Shown: positions 16,673 to 25,450 of the stretch, piece after piece
Layout of the letters: every line of letters begins with the position of its first letter
Numbering within the stretch: position 1 is the stretch's first letter
DNA from: Sediminicoccus sp. KRV36
Lineage (GTDB): Bacteria > Pseudomonadota > Alphaproteobacteria > Acetobacterales > Acetobacteraceae
Length of the DNA: 64,000 nt
Direction of reading: 5' to 3'
Assembly: GCF_023243115.1 (NCBI RefSeq)
Contig: NZ_CP085081.1
Coordinates: forward strand, 2,604,001 to 2,668,000
Translations under genes and position numbers: made by a program
The notes under the pieces: generated by a model
Told to the model about the DNA's origin: nothing
Database searches by the model: none
What the model saw: the letters and a program-made list of their open reading frames with translations, nothing else

Positions 16673-19252
16673 TCAGCGGATTGCGGTTTGCCCCTTCGGC
16701 GCCACCGGCTCCACCTCGCCACGCCGCAGCGAATTGCGGCCGCTGAACAGCACGATGGGGGCGGCGATAAAGACGGAGGATGAGGCGGAGATGAAGATGC
16801 CGAACACCATCACCCAGGCAAAGCCCGAGAGCGTGTCACCGCCGAACAGCGCCAGGGGCAGCGCCGAAAGCAGCAGCGTGACGGAGGTGCCCAGGCTGCG
16901 ATTCAGCGTCTCGTTGATGGAGAGGTCCACCAGCTCCTGCAGCGGCATCGTCTTGAACTTGCGAAGATTTTCGCGCATCCGGTCAAACACGACGACCTTG
17001 TCATTGGCGGAAAAACCGATGACGGTCAGGATGGCGGCGATGGTGGTCAGGTTGAACTCCACCTGAAAGAGCACCATGAACCCGATGGTCTTGGTGGTAT
17101 CCAGCAGCAGCGTCGCAATGGCGGCCAAGCCGAACTGCCATTCGAAGCGCACCCAGATATAGATGAGCATGGCGAGCAAGCTGAGGCCGAGCGCCATCAA
17201 TCCGCCGCGGAACAACTCATCCGAGATCCGGTTGCCGACGGCTTCCACCCGCATGATGCGTATGCCGGGGGCAGCGGCTTCCAGCGCGGCGCGGATGGTG
17301 GTGACCACCTGCTGCGTCTGGGCCTCCTGGGCCGGTGCCGGCACGCGGATCAGCAGCGTGCTCTCATCGCCGAATTGCTGGAGGCCAACATCCCCGACGC
17401 CCAGGGTGGTGGTGGCGGCGCGCAGGGCGTTGATATTGGCCGGGCCCGCCGTCCGCACCTCCATCACGATGCCGCCCTTGAAATCAATGCCCTTCTCCAG
17501 CCCGGGATAAAAGGCGCCGATCAGCGAGGCCGTCGAGAGCACGCCCGAGACGATGAGGCCGGCCACCGCACCCCGCATGAAGGGAATCTTCGTCACATCC
17601 GGGCAAAGCCGGAACAACGGCCGCGCGAGGCGCTGGCCGAGGCTCAGCCCCGGGCGCTCCAGCACCGGCAATTCGCGCGGCTTGGTCCAGCGATACCACC
17701 AGACGACCATCAGGCGGGTCACCACCGTCGCCGTCCACATCTGCACGATGGTGCCGATGGCGACCGTGACCGCGAAGCCCTTCACCGGGCCGGAGCCAAA
17801 GCCATACAGGCAGGCCATGGCGATCAGGTTGGTCAGGTTCGAGTCGAGAATCGTGCCCGAAGCCTTGGTGTAGCCGATCTCCAGCGCATTGATCGGGGAT
17901 CGGCCATTCTTCACCTCCTCACGGATGCGCTCATTGATCAGGATATTCGCGTCCAGTGCGGTGCCCAGCGTCAGCACGATGCCGGCGATCCCGGGCAGCG
18001 TGAGGGTGGCTTCCAGCAGGGAGAGGAAGGCAATCAGCAGAATGATGTTGATGGCCAGCGCCACATTGGCGAACCAGCCGAACAGCCCATAGGCGAAGCC
18101 CATATAGAGGAACACGAAGGCCACGCCGACGGCCAGGCTGATGATGCCTGCACGGATCGCATCGGCGCCGAGCTCGGGCCCGACGGTGCGCTCCTCGATC
18201 ACGGTCAGCGGCGCCGGCAGGGCGCCCGCGCGCAGCAGAACCGCCAGGTCATTGGCCGAGCGCACGGTGAAATTGCCGCTGATCTGGCCGCGCCCGCCGG
18301 TGATGGGCTCGCGGATATTGGGGGCGGTGATCACCTTCTCATCCAGCACGATGGCGAAGGGGCGGCCCACATTGGCCCGCGTGATCTCGCTGAAGCGGCG
18401 CGTGCCGACCGAATCGAAGGTGAAATTCACCACCCATTCGCCGCTGCGGCTGTCCTGGCTGGCCCGCGCATCGGTCAGGTTGGCGCCATCCACCTCTACA
18501 CGCCGGCGCACGGCATAGCGCTCACCCGCGCGTTCGCCATTGAGGAACATGATGCCGGGAGGGGCCGTCGTGGCCTGGAGGTTCACCGCCTCATCCAGCA
18601 GATGGAAGGTCATGCGGGCGGTGCGGCCGAGCAGGTTCTTGATGCGGTCCGGGTCTTCCACACCCGGCAATTGCACCAGGATGCGGTTCAGCCCCTGGCG
18701 GACGATCGTGGCCTCGACCACGCCGGTCTCGTCAATGCGGCGGCGGACGATCTCGATGGATTGCTCCACCGCATTGGTCGCCTTGGCGCGCAGCCCGGCT
18801 TCCGTCACCGTCGCGGTCAGCAGGCCATCGGGATTGATGGCCACTTCGATATCGGGCTGCTGGGTGCCACCACCGGTGTTGATCGGGTTGGCCAATTCCC
18901 GCACCAGGCGCAGCGCCGCGTCACGCTGGCTGGCCTCGGTGATGCGCAGGGACATGCGGCGCTGCTCGGCCTGGGCGGAGAGCCCGGTATAGGCGATGCG
19001 CGGATTGGCCTGCGTCATGCCGCGGCGCGTGCCCTCCACCAAGCCTTCCAGCCGCTCCCGCAGCAGGACAGACGTATCCACCTCCAGCAGCAGATAGGAG
19101 CCGCCGCGCAGATCAAGGCCGAGCGCGATCTGCCGGATCGGCGCCCAATCGGGGAACGCCGAGCGCGGCAGCAGGTTGGGCAGGCTGACGAGCGTGCCCA
19201 GGAGGCAAACGAAAAGAATGGCGGCCGTCTTCCAGCGCGCGAAATACATCAT
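16673..19252 (-). CDS. secDF: Protein translocase SecD-SecF fusion
   Basis: About 859 residues joining SecD (roughly 1-540) and SecF (roughly 545-850), the inner-membrane proton-driven factor that helps pull secreted proteins through SecYEG. SecD features include GLDLRGGSYLLLEVD near residue 45 and the membrane motif LGTALDANILINERI. SecF features include EKGIDFKGGIVMEV and TVIGFSANDKVVVFDRMREN (20 residues). The open frame runs upstream to a TTG at 19315, but the ATG pair at 19252/19249 directly precedes the first membrane helix. Separate secD and secF genes are more usual in proteobacteria. yajC is not adjacent. Confidence 0.95.
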   Translation of the reverse strand: MMYFARWKTAAILFVCLLGTLVSLPNLLPRSAFPDWAPIRQIALGLDLRGGSYLLLEVDTSVLLRERLEGLVEGTRRGMTQANPRIAYTGLSAQAEQRRMSLRITEASQRDAALRLVRELANPINTGGGTQQPDIEVAINPDGLLTATVTEAGLRAKATNAVEQSIEIVRRRIDETGVVEATIVRQGLNRILVQLPGVEDPDRIKNLLGRTARMTFHLLDEAVNLQATTAPPGIMFLNGERAGERYAVRRRVEVDGANLTDARASQDSRSGEWVVNFTFDSVGTRRFSEITRANVGRPFAIVLDEKVITAPNIREPITGGRGQISGNFTVRSANDLAVLLRAGALPAPLTVIEERTVGPELGADAIRAGIISLAVGVAFVFLYMGFAYGLFGWFANVALAINIILLIAFLSLLEATLTLPGIAGIVLTLGTALDANILINERIREEVKNGRSPINALEIGYTKASGTILDSNLTNLIAMACLYGFGSGPVKGFAVTVAIGTIVQMWTATVVTRLMVVWWYRWTKPRELPVLERPGLSLGQRLARPLFRLCPDVTKIPFMRGAVAGLIVSGVLSTASLIGAFYPGLEKGIDFKGGIVMEVRTAGPANINALRAATTTLGVGDVGLQQFGDESTLLIRVPAPAQEAQTQQVVTTIRAALEAAAPGIRIMRVEAVGNRISDELFRGGLMALGLSLLAMLIYIWVRFEWQFGLAAIATLLLDTTKTIGFMVLFQVEFNLTTIAAILTVIGFSANDKVVVFDRMRENLRKFKTMPLQELVDLSINETLNRSLGTSVTLLLSALPLALFGGDTLSGFAWVMVFGIFISASSSVFIAAPIVLFSGRNSLRRGEVEPVAPKGQTAIR

Positions 19253-19344
19253 GACGAGACAAGGCCCTGACCAGGAATTCGGCGGGAACATGACGAGGGG
19301 GAGGGGGGGATGCAAGCCTTGCCGGGAATTGTTAGTCCAGTGGC

Positions 19345-20280
19345 ATGAAATCCCTCAAGATCGGCGTCTTCGGCGCCGGCCATTTCGGCCGCTTCCATGC
19401 CCTCAAGCTGCGTGGCGCAGCACGCGCCAGCCTCGCCGGGCTGCATGATCCCGACCCGGCCCGGGCCGCCCTTGTCTCGGGGGAGGCCGGCTGCCCCGCC
19501 CTGACTGCCGAGGCGCTGCTCGCGGAGAGCGATGCCGTCATCATCGCCACCCCCACACTCCATCATGCCTCCCTGGCCGAGCGTGCGCTTCAGGCCGGGC
19601 GCCATGTCTTTGTGGAAAAGCCCATCACCGCGACGCTGGCCGAGGCGGATGGGCTGATCGCCCTGGCGGTCGCCCAGCGCCGCGTGCTCATGGTGGGCCA
19701 GATCGAGCGCCATTCGGCGGCGATCCGGACGCTGCGGGAACATCTGGGCGGCCGGCGGCTGATGGCGCTGGAAGCCACGCGCGTGGCACCCTTCCGGCCA
19801 CGCAGCCTGGATGTCTCTGTGGTGCTGGACCTGATGATCCATGACCTGGACCTGATCCTCTCCCTCATTCCCTCGCCGCTGGTGGAAGTCCGCGCCGTGG
19901 GCGGCGCCGTCATGACCGGATTGCCCGATTGGGCGGTGGCGCAGCTGCGCTTCGCCAATGGCGCCCAGGCCCAGGTGACGGCAAGCCGCGTGGCGGTGGG
20001 GCTGGAGCGCAAGCTGCGGGCGCTGGGCCCCGAGGGCGAGATGCGGGTGGATTTCCTGGCCCGCAGCCTCGAATTTCTGGCCCCAGATGGCGGCACCGCG
20101 GTGGAAAACATGCCGGGCTGGAGCCTGGCCCGCCGCAACTGGACCGATCATGACAGCCTGGAGGCCGAGCAATCCGCCTTCATCGCCGCCATCCTGGATG
20201 GCGTGCCGCATGAGGCCGATGGTGGGCAGGGACGTGCAGCGCTGGATGCGGCGCTCCGCGTGGAGGCCGCGTTGGGCTGA
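19345..20280 (+). CDS. Gfo/Idh/MocA-family oxidoreductase
   Basis: A 311-residue NAD(P)-dependent dehydrogenase of the Gfo/Idh/MocA family. The N-terminal Rossmann fold has KIGVFGAGHFGRFHALKL, and the family catalytic segment HVFVEKPIT contains the conserved EKP lysine. A C-terminal alpha/beta domain follows. Substrates in this family are sugars, inositols, biliverdin or related compounds, and none can be assigned here. It is divergent from secDF across about 90 bp and convergent with the DUF1028 gene. Confidence 0.85.
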   Translation: MKSLKIGVFGAGHFGRFHALKLRGAARASLAGLHDPDPARAALVSGEAGCPALTAEALLAESDAVIIATPTLHHASLAERALQAGRHVFVEKPITATLAEADGLIALAVAQRRVLMVGQIERHSAAIRTLREHLGGRRLMALEATRVAPFRPRSLDVSVVLDLMIHDLDLILSLIPSPLVEVRAVGGAVMTGLPDWAVAQLRFANGAQAQVTASRVAVGLERKLRALGPEGEMRVDFLARSLEFLAPDGGTAVENMPGWSLARRNWTDHDSLEAEQSAFIAAILDGVPHEADGGQGRAALDAALRVEAALG

Positions 20281-20288
20281 AGGGCGCC

Positions 20289-21008
20289 TCAGCGCCGGAA
20301 CTTCAGATCCAGCCCCTGCCGGCGCCAATTCGCCTCGATGACATCCATATTGATGCTGCCGGAGGGGTGCGCCCGGCTCGGCATGGAGCGCAGCCCGGGC
20401 GCACGGGAGACACGCCAGAGCTTCAGCAGTCGCTCCAGCTCGTTCAGCGGGTTGGCATTGTCATCCACGCGCAGGTCGATATCCGGAAAATCCTCGGTGG
20501 TGACGAGCTTCAGTGCGGCGGATTGGCGGCCGCGCTTGTCGCCGCCCGCGGCTTCGCCGGCCTGCAGCGCCTGCATCATGCGCTCGGGCAGGGCCAGGTC
20601 CTGCCGCGCCACGAAGCTTGCGATGGTATCGGTGATGACCTCCTCGCCGGAGAGCATGTTCCCGGCGACCGACCAGCCCGTGCCAGAGCGCGCGCCCGCC
20701 CATTCCACACAATTCTCGCCGGTCCAGGCCGAGCTGCGGCCGTGCCGGTCCAGCGCGTGGATCTGCCGCAGATGCTTGCCGTCATCCCCCACCAGCGCGC
20801 CCTCGATCGCCGCGGCGGGGGAGAGGCCACGCGCCATGGCATCCAGCACAGCGGGCCCCAGATAGCGGTTGGTGATGGATTGCGTCGAAACCGCACCGAC
20901 GCCGGCCCGCACAAATGGGCATGAGGCCCCGACGGCGAGCGCGCAGGTGGTCACGGCCACCGCGAAGGTACCGCTTTCAGGTTCATGCGCGAGCAGCGAC
21001 CAGGTCAA
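20289..21008 (-). CDS. DUF1028 family protein (Ntn-hydrolase-like)
   Basis: A 239-residue DUF1028 protein. The conserved N-terminus is TWSLLAHEPESGTFAVAVTT, followed by GVGAVSTQSITNRYLGP, HALDRHGRSSAWTG, WSVAGNMLSGEEV and the C-terminal PDIDLRVDDNANPLNEL. The family is thought to adopt an Ntn-hydrolase fold and often sits near amidase and transport genes. The start is a TTG at 21008 supported by GAGGA six bases upstream; no in-frame ATG fits. It is divergent from the Bug receptor gene. Confidence 0.85.
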   Translation of the reverse strand: MTWSLLAHEPESGTFAVAVTTCALAVGASCPFVRAGVGAVSTQSITNRYLGPAVLDAMARGLSPAAAIEGALVGDDGKHLRQIHALDRHGRSSAWTGENCVEWAGARSGTGWSVAGNMLSGEEVITDTIASFVARQDLALPERMMQALQAGEAAGGDKRGRQSAALKLVTTEDFPDIDLRVDDNANPLNELERLLKLWRVSRAPGLRSMPSRAHPSGSINMDVIEANWRRQGLDLKFRR

Positions 21009-21119
21009 GGCATATCCTCATTCAGCGTGGCGTCATGCTTGCACGCAGAGAGTGGGCAGGGCAAAGCCGAGGTCAAGAAGGCCCGGACGCATCCATGGGC
21101 CAAGAGGGAGATTACGTCC

Positions 21120-22097
21120 ATGCAGATGTTTAAGCGTCGTCATCTGATCGCCGCTTCCGGCGCGCTCCTGGCAGCGCCCGCCGTGGCGCAGAGCCCCTGG
21201 CCCGACAGGCCGATCCGGCTGATCGTCCCCTTCGGCGCGGGTGGCGCGATCGACACGCTGAGCCGCACCGTGGCCGCGCGCTTCGGCGAACATGCCAATG
21301 GCCAGACCCTGGTGGTGGAAAACCGCCCCGGCGCCGGGGGCACCATCGCCGGCGCCTTTACCGCCCAGCAGCGGCCGGATGGCCTGACCCTCATGATGTC
21401 CGATGTGGGCGCCAATGCGATTGGCCGCCTGCTCTACAACAGCCTGCCCTATGACCCGATGACGGCCTTCACCCCCATCATCCACCTGGTCAACCTGCCG
21501 GGCGTGCTGATGGCGCACCCCTCGGTGACCGCGACTACCGCGCAGGAGGTGATCACCGCCGCTGCCGCGCGGCCCGATGGCTTCACCTTCTCCTCCGCCG
21601 GCAATGGCAATGGCAGCCATCTGTTCATGGAACTCTTCCTCAAGCGGGCCGGGCTGAAGATGGTGCATGTGCCCTATCGCAGCGGGGCCGAGATGGTGAC
21701 GGCGCTGATCCGTGGCGACGCGCAATTCGGTTTCCCCACAGTCTCCTCCGGGCTGAACATGATCCGCGAGGGCCGGGCCAAGGCGATTGCCATCAGCACG
21801 CCCGGCGGCACCCCGGCGCTGCCCGGCATCCCGGCGCTGAGTGATACGCTGCCCGGCTTCAACACGGCCGTCTGGCACGGGATCATGGGGCCCGCCGGCA
21901 TGGATGGGGGCCTGGTGCTGCGCATCAACGAGGTGTTCGGCCGGATCGCGGCCATGCCGGAGGTGAAGGAACAGGTGTTCCGTGCCCAGGCCGGCACCAT
22001 CGTCGGCGGCACGCCCGAGGATTTCGCCGCCCATATCCGGCGCGAATACGACACCTGGCTGCCCATCATCCGCGAGGGAAACATCCGGGCCGAGTAG
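21120..22097 (+). CDS. Bug-family periplasmic substrate-binding protein
   Basis: A 325-residue TctC/Bug protein. The signal peptide (FKRRHLIAASGALLAAPAVA) is followed by the canonical start WPDRPIRLIVPFGAGGAIDT and the VVENRPGAGGTIAG motif, a much closer match to the family consensus than the tctC gene at the left of the window. The open frame begins at 20985, but the ATG at 21120 follows an AGGGAG and places the signal peptide correctly. No tctA or tctB accompanies it here; solitary Bug receptors are common in this group of bacteria. Confidence 0.9.
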   Translation: MQMFKRRHLIAASGALLAAPAVAQSPWPDRPIRLIVPFGAGGAIDTLSRTVAARFGEHANGQTLVVENRPGAGGTIAGAFTAQQRPDGLTLMMSDVGANAIGRLLYNSLPYDPMTAFTPIIHLVNLPGVLMAHPSVTATTAQEVITAAAARPDGFTFSSAGNGNGSHLFMELFLKRAGLKMVHVPYRSGAEMVTALIRGDAQFGFPTVSSGLNMIREGRAKAIAISTPGGTPALPGIPALSDTLPGFNTAVWHGIMGPAGMDGGLVLRINEVFGRIAAMPEVKEQVFRAQAGTIVGGTPEDFAAHIRREYDTWLPIIREGNIRAE

Positions 22098-22130
22098 CCG
22101 CGGACCTTGTCTTGCGCTTCACTGCCGCGC

Positions 22131-22871
22131 ATGAGCACTCCCGTCATCGCCCGCCCGGCCGCCACCATCCTCCTGCTGCGCGACAGCCGCGCGGGGCTGG
22201 AGGTCCTGATGGTGGCCCGCGCGCGTGAGGTGGATTTCGCTTCGGGCGCGCTGGTGTTCCCCGGCGGCCGGGTCGAGACCACCGACGCCGCGCTGGCGCC
22301 GGCCGAGGACCCGCTGGGCGCTTTCCGTGTGGCTGCCATTCGCGAGGCCTGGGAGGAATCCGGCATCCTGCTGGCCCATCCGCCCGGGCCCGAGGTGCCA
22401 CCCGAAGGCGAATTCCTGACGCATCTGCATGCGCATGGCCTGCGCCCCTCCCATGCCGCATTGACGCCCTTTGCCCACTGGATCACGCCCGCACACAGCC
22501 CCAAGCGGTTCGATACGCATTTTTTCCTGGCCCATGCGCCAGAAGGCCAGGAAGCCGTGCATGACGGGCGGGAAGCGGTGGAAGCCGTCTGGGTTCGCCC
22601 CGAAGTGGCCATCGCCGAGGCGGATGCCGGCCGGCGCACCCTCGTTTTCGCCACACGGCTGAACCTGCAGCGCCTGGCACGCCACGGCTCGGCCGAGGCC
22701 GCGATCGGGGCGGCGCAGGCCTCGGCCATCGTCACTGTCATGCCCGAGCCGATTCCGGACGGCGCAGGCGGAACCCTGCTGCGCATCCCGGAGGCGGCCG
22801 GCTATGGTGGCTCCCTGTTTCCAGCGAAGGGACCGCCCGCTTCGGGCGGGAATTGGCCAGGCCAACGATGA
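22131..22871 (+). CDS. NUDIX hydrolase (NUDT19-like)
   Basis: A 246-residue NUDIX hydrolase. The core reads LVFPGGRVE, then an insertion of about 20 residues, then AAIREAWEESGI, which keeps the REx2EE catalytic helix. The insertion between the glycines and the helix is typical of NUDT19-like enzymes acting on CoA derivatives. The start ATG at 22131 (MSTPVIARPAATILLL) is preferred over 22107. Its TGA overlaps the pirin start by 4 bp. A short perfect hairpin (CCGCCCG-CTT-CGGGCGG, 22833-22849) lies within its last codons. Confidence 0.85.
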   Translation: MSTPVIARPAATILLLRDSRAGLEVLMVARAREVDFASGALVFPGGRVETTDAALAPAEDPLGAFRVAAIREAWEESGILLAHPPGPEVPPEGEFLTHLHAHGLRPSHAALTPFAHWITPAHSPKRFDTHFFLAHAPEGQEAVHDGREAVEAVWVRPEVAIAEADAGRRTLVFATRLNLQRLARHGSAEAAIGAAQASAIVTVMPEPIPDGAGGTLLRIPEAAGYGGSLFPAKGPPASGGNWPGQR

Positions 22872-23731
22872 TCGAGAGCGTCATCATCCCACGCGCCCAT
22901 GATGTAGGCGGATTTGAGGTGCGCCGCGCCCTGCCGGCAAAGGGCCGGCAGATGATCGGCCCCTTCATCTTCTTCGACCAGATGGGACCGGGTGAATTCC
23001 TGACGGGCCAGGGGCTGGATGTGCGCCCCCATCCGCATATCGGCCTCTCGACCGTCACCTATCTGTTCGAGGGTGAGATCATGCACCGGGACAGCCTGGG
23101 CTCGGAGCAGCCCATCCGGCCCGGCGCCTTGAACTGGATGACGGCGGGCCAGGGGATCACCCATTCGGAACGGACCGCCAGCGGGTTGCGGGCGCATTCC
23201 AACCGGCTCTTTGGCATCCAGTCCTGGGCCGCGCTGCCGGCGGGGATGGAGGAAATCGCCCCCGATTTTGCGCATCACCCGGCCGAGGCGTTGCCGATGA
23301 TCGAAGCCGCCGGCGCGCGGCTGCGCCTGATCGCCGGCGAAGGCTGGGGCGAACGGGCGCCGGTTACGACGCATTGGCCGCTTTTCTACGCGGATCTGGA
23401 GCTCTCCGCAGGGGCGGCCTGCCCCTTGCCGGACGCGCATGAGGAGCGCGGGGCCTATGTCGTGCAAGGCTCGGTCGAGGTCGCGGGCCAGGTGTTCGAA
23501 GCGGGGCGCATGCTGGTGTTCCGCGCGGGCGACAAGCTGGCGATCCGGGCCGAAGGGCAGGGGGCGCGGTTGCTGTTGCTGGGCGGGGCGGTGATGGATG
23601 GGCCGCGGCACATCTTCTGGAATTTTGTTTCATCGCGGCGGGAGCGGATTGAGCAGGCCAAGGCGGATTGGGCTGCCGGGCGTTTCGCCGCGGTACCGGG
23701 CGATGACAAGGAATTTATACCGCTCCCATAG
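22868..23731 (+). CDS. Pirin-family protein
   Basis: A 287-residue two-cupin protein of the pirin family. Metal-binding residues are visible in the N-terminal cupin: VRPHPHIGLSTVTYLFEGEI, then WMTAGQGITHSE. The C-terminal cupin ends with FVSSRRERIEQAKADW, a conserved pirin ending. Bacterial pirins include quercetin dioxygenases and interaction partners of metabolic enzymes; the role here is open. The ATG at 22868 overlaps the NUDIX stop and is preferred to an upstream in-frame ATG at 22853. It is convergent with mazG, with 20 bp between them. Confidence 0.9.
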   Translation: MIESVIIPRAHDVGGFEVRRALPAKGRQMIGPFIFFDQMGPGEFLTGQGLDVRPHPHIGLSTVTYLFEGEIMHRDSLGSEQPIRPGALNWMTAGQGITHSERTASGLRAHSNRLFGIQSWAALPAGMEEIAPDFAHHPAEALPMIEAAGARLRLIAGEGWGERAPVTTHWPLFYADLELSAGAACPLPDAHEERGAYVVQGSVEVAGQVFEAGRMLVFRAGDKLAIRAEGQGARLLLLGGAVMDGPRHIFWNFVSSRRERIEQAKADWAAGRFAAVPGDDKEFIPLP

Positions 23732-23751
23732 GTCGGTAAATAAGCCTGGGT

Positions 23752-24561
23752 CTATAAGCCTTGCCGCTTTGCCTGATTCCATTCCTCTTCCATCTCCGCC
23801 AGCGTCGCATCGGCTGGTGAGCGGCCATGGGCCGCCAGGGCTGCCTCGATGGCGCCAAAGCGCCGCTCGAATTTCGCATTGGCCTGGGCGATGCAGCCCT
23901 CCGGATCGAGGTCGAGCTTCCGCGCCAAATTGGCCAGGACAAAGAGCAGATCGCCCAGCTCATCAGCGAGCCTGGCAGGATTGGCCGCGGGCAATTCCGC
24001 TCGGAGCTCCGCGACTTCCTCATCAAGCTTGTCCAGCACGGCGGCTGCATCAGGCCAGTCGAACCCGACGCGAGCGGCGCGCCTGGTGAGCTTGGCCGCG
24101 CGGGTCAGGCCGGGCAGGGCCGTGGCCACCCCGGCCAGCACGCCGGTTTCGGCGCGCGCCGCGCGCTCGGCGGATTTCTGCACCTCCCAGGCTTCGGTCT
24201 GGGCTTGTGCATCGGCGATTTCGGCCGTGCCAAAGACATGCGGATGGCGGCGGATCATCTTGGCCGTAACGCCGGCCGCGATATCCTGGAAGGCGAACCA
24301 GCCTCGCTCCTCGGCCATCCGCGCGTGATAGACGACCTGGAGCAGCAGGTCGCCCAGCTCATCGAGCAAGGCCGCAGGATCCGGGCCGCGCTGGATCACA
24401 TCCGCCACCTCATGCGCTTCCTCGATCGTGTAGGGGGCGATGGTCGCGAAATCCTGCGCAACGTCCCAGGGGCAGCCGGTCACGGGGTCCCGCAGCCGCG
24501 CCATCACATCGAGCAATGCCTGCATGGCAGGGGCAGGGTGAATGGCGGCGGGGTTGGTCAT
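23752..24561 (-). CDS. mazG: Nucleoside triphosphate pyrophosphohydrolase MazG
   Basis: A 269-residue tandem-domain MazG that cleaves NTPs to NMP and pyrophosphate and so clears abnormal nucleotides. The first domain has LRDPVTGCPWDVAQDFATIA and the metal-binding EEAHEVADVI with DELGDLLLQVVYHA. The second has KLDEEVAELRAEL and LADELGDLLFVLANLAR. Both catalytic helices are complete. The ATG at 24561 follows an AT-rich intergenic stretch with DnaA-box-like motifs. Confidence 0.92.
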   Translation of the reverse strand: MTNPAAIHPAPAMQALLDVMARLRDPVTGCPWDVAQDFATIAPYTIEEAHEVADVIQRGPDPAALLDELGDLLLQVVYHARMAEERGWFAFQDIAAGVTAKMIRRHPHVFGTAEIADAQAQTEAWEVQKSAERAARAETGVLAGVATALPGLTRAAKLTRRAARVGFDWPDAAAVLDKLDEEVAELRAELPAANPARLADELGDLLFVLANLARKLDLDPEGCIAQANAKFERRFGAIEAALAAHGRSPADATLAEMEEEWNQAKRQGL

Positions 24562-24573
24562 GGCGGGCTCCGG

Positions 24574-24644
24574 TTATGCACAGGTCGAATTATCGCATAA
24601 TGTTTATTATGGAAAAAAACACCTGGGGAAAACCCTGTGGATGA
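24574..24644. promoter_or_regulatory. AT-rich mazG upstream region with DnaA-box-like motifs
   Basis: The 85-bp gap before mazG holds TTATGCACA at 24574-24582, a perfect match to the TTATNCACA DnaA-box consensus. It also holds TGTGGATGA at 24636-24644, one mismatch from the inverted consensus. Between them lies an AT-rich run at about 24588-24620 (TTTATTATGGAAAAAAACA) that contrasts with the G+C-rich surroundings. It probably contains the mazG promoter. The neighbouring genes are not the usual alphaproteobacterial oriC neighbours, so a replication origin is unlikely but not excluded. Confidence 0.45.
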
Positions 24645-24646
24645 GA

Positions 24647-25450
24647 TCATTCGGGAACATCCAGCCGCATGCCATCGAAGCCGAGTTCCACCCCCTCGGG
24701 CAGCTGCGCTGAAATTCGCGCGTAATCCATCCGGTCACCGAGATGCGTGAGAACGGTGCGCCGCGGCCGAACCTCGCGCCACCACGCCAGAACCTGTTGC
24801 AGCCCGGCATGCACGGGGTTCTGATCGCCAGGCTGCATGCAACTGATCACCCAGGTATCCAGGCCATGCAGCCGCGCAAGGCTCTCCGCCGGCATGCGGA
24901 TCACATCCGTCGTATAGGCGAAGCGGCCAATCCGCAGGCCCAGGCTGCGCATCACGCCATGGTCCATATCCAGCAACTCGGCCGGCATGCCGGCCAGCAT
25001 CACCTGGCTGCCGGGGCTGACAGGTTGACCCGCCAAGGCGGGCCGGAAGAAGATCCGCGTGGGCGGCAGGAAGGCATAGGCAAAGCGGCTCGTCAGCTCG
25101 GACAGCGTTGCTTCGGCGGCATAAAGCTGGATCACATCCGCCATGGACCGGTTGATCGCGCGCAATTCGTCCAGCCCGGCGATGTGGTCCGCATGCGCAT
25201 GGGTGATGAGCACGCCATCCAGCCGCTTCACCTGGGCCGCCATCAGCTGGGCCCGGCAATCCGGCCCGGCATCCACCAGCAGAATGCCACCATTGGCGGA
25301 TTCCAGCAGCGCCGACGTGCGCCCCCGCCGGTTGCGCGGCTCGGCCGGGTCGCATTCGCCCCAATTGCCCAAGCCATCCGGACCACCCACGGCCGGCACG
25401 CCCTGCGACGGCCCCGTGCCCAGCAACGTGACCCGAAGCGCCGGATTCAT
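24647..25450 (-). CDS. MBL-fold hydrolase, PhnP/PqqB-like
   Basis: A 267-residue metallo-beta-lactamase-fold protein. Visible features are the start MNPALRVTLLGTGPSQGVP, the metal ligands of HAHADHIAGLDELRAIN, LLDMDHG, and the late TVLTHLGDRMDY. This matches phosphoribosyl-1,2-cyclic-phosphodiesterase-like (PhnP) enzymes, often found as a tatD-linked gene in alphaproteobacteria. The ATG at 25450 overlaps the tatD stop by 4 bp, so metG, tatD and this gene form one transcript. The actual substrate is not shown by the sequence. Confidence 0.86.
   Translation of the reverse strand: MNPALRVTLLGTGPSQGVPAVGGPDGLGNWGECDPAEPRNRRGRTSALLESANGGILLVDAGPDCRAQLMAAQVKRLDGVLITHAHADHIAGLDELRAINRSMADVIQLYAAEATLSELTSRFAYAFLPPTRIFFRPALAGQPVSPGSQVMLAGMPAELLDMDHGVMRSLGLRIGRFAYTTDVIRMPAESLARLHGLDTWVISCMQPGDQNPVHAGLQQVLAWWREVRPRRTVLTHLGDRMDYARISAQLPEGVELGFDGMRLDVPE

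Noticed and set aside
17375..19270. A 631-codon plus-strand frame opposite secDF
   Set aside because: It shows only shadow composition, while the minus strand encodes an unmistakable SecDF.
24562..24646. Chromosomal origin of replication
   Set aside because: There are only two box-like motifs in 85 bp and the gene neighbours are not those of known alphaproteobacterial origins. It is kept as a regulatory observation only.
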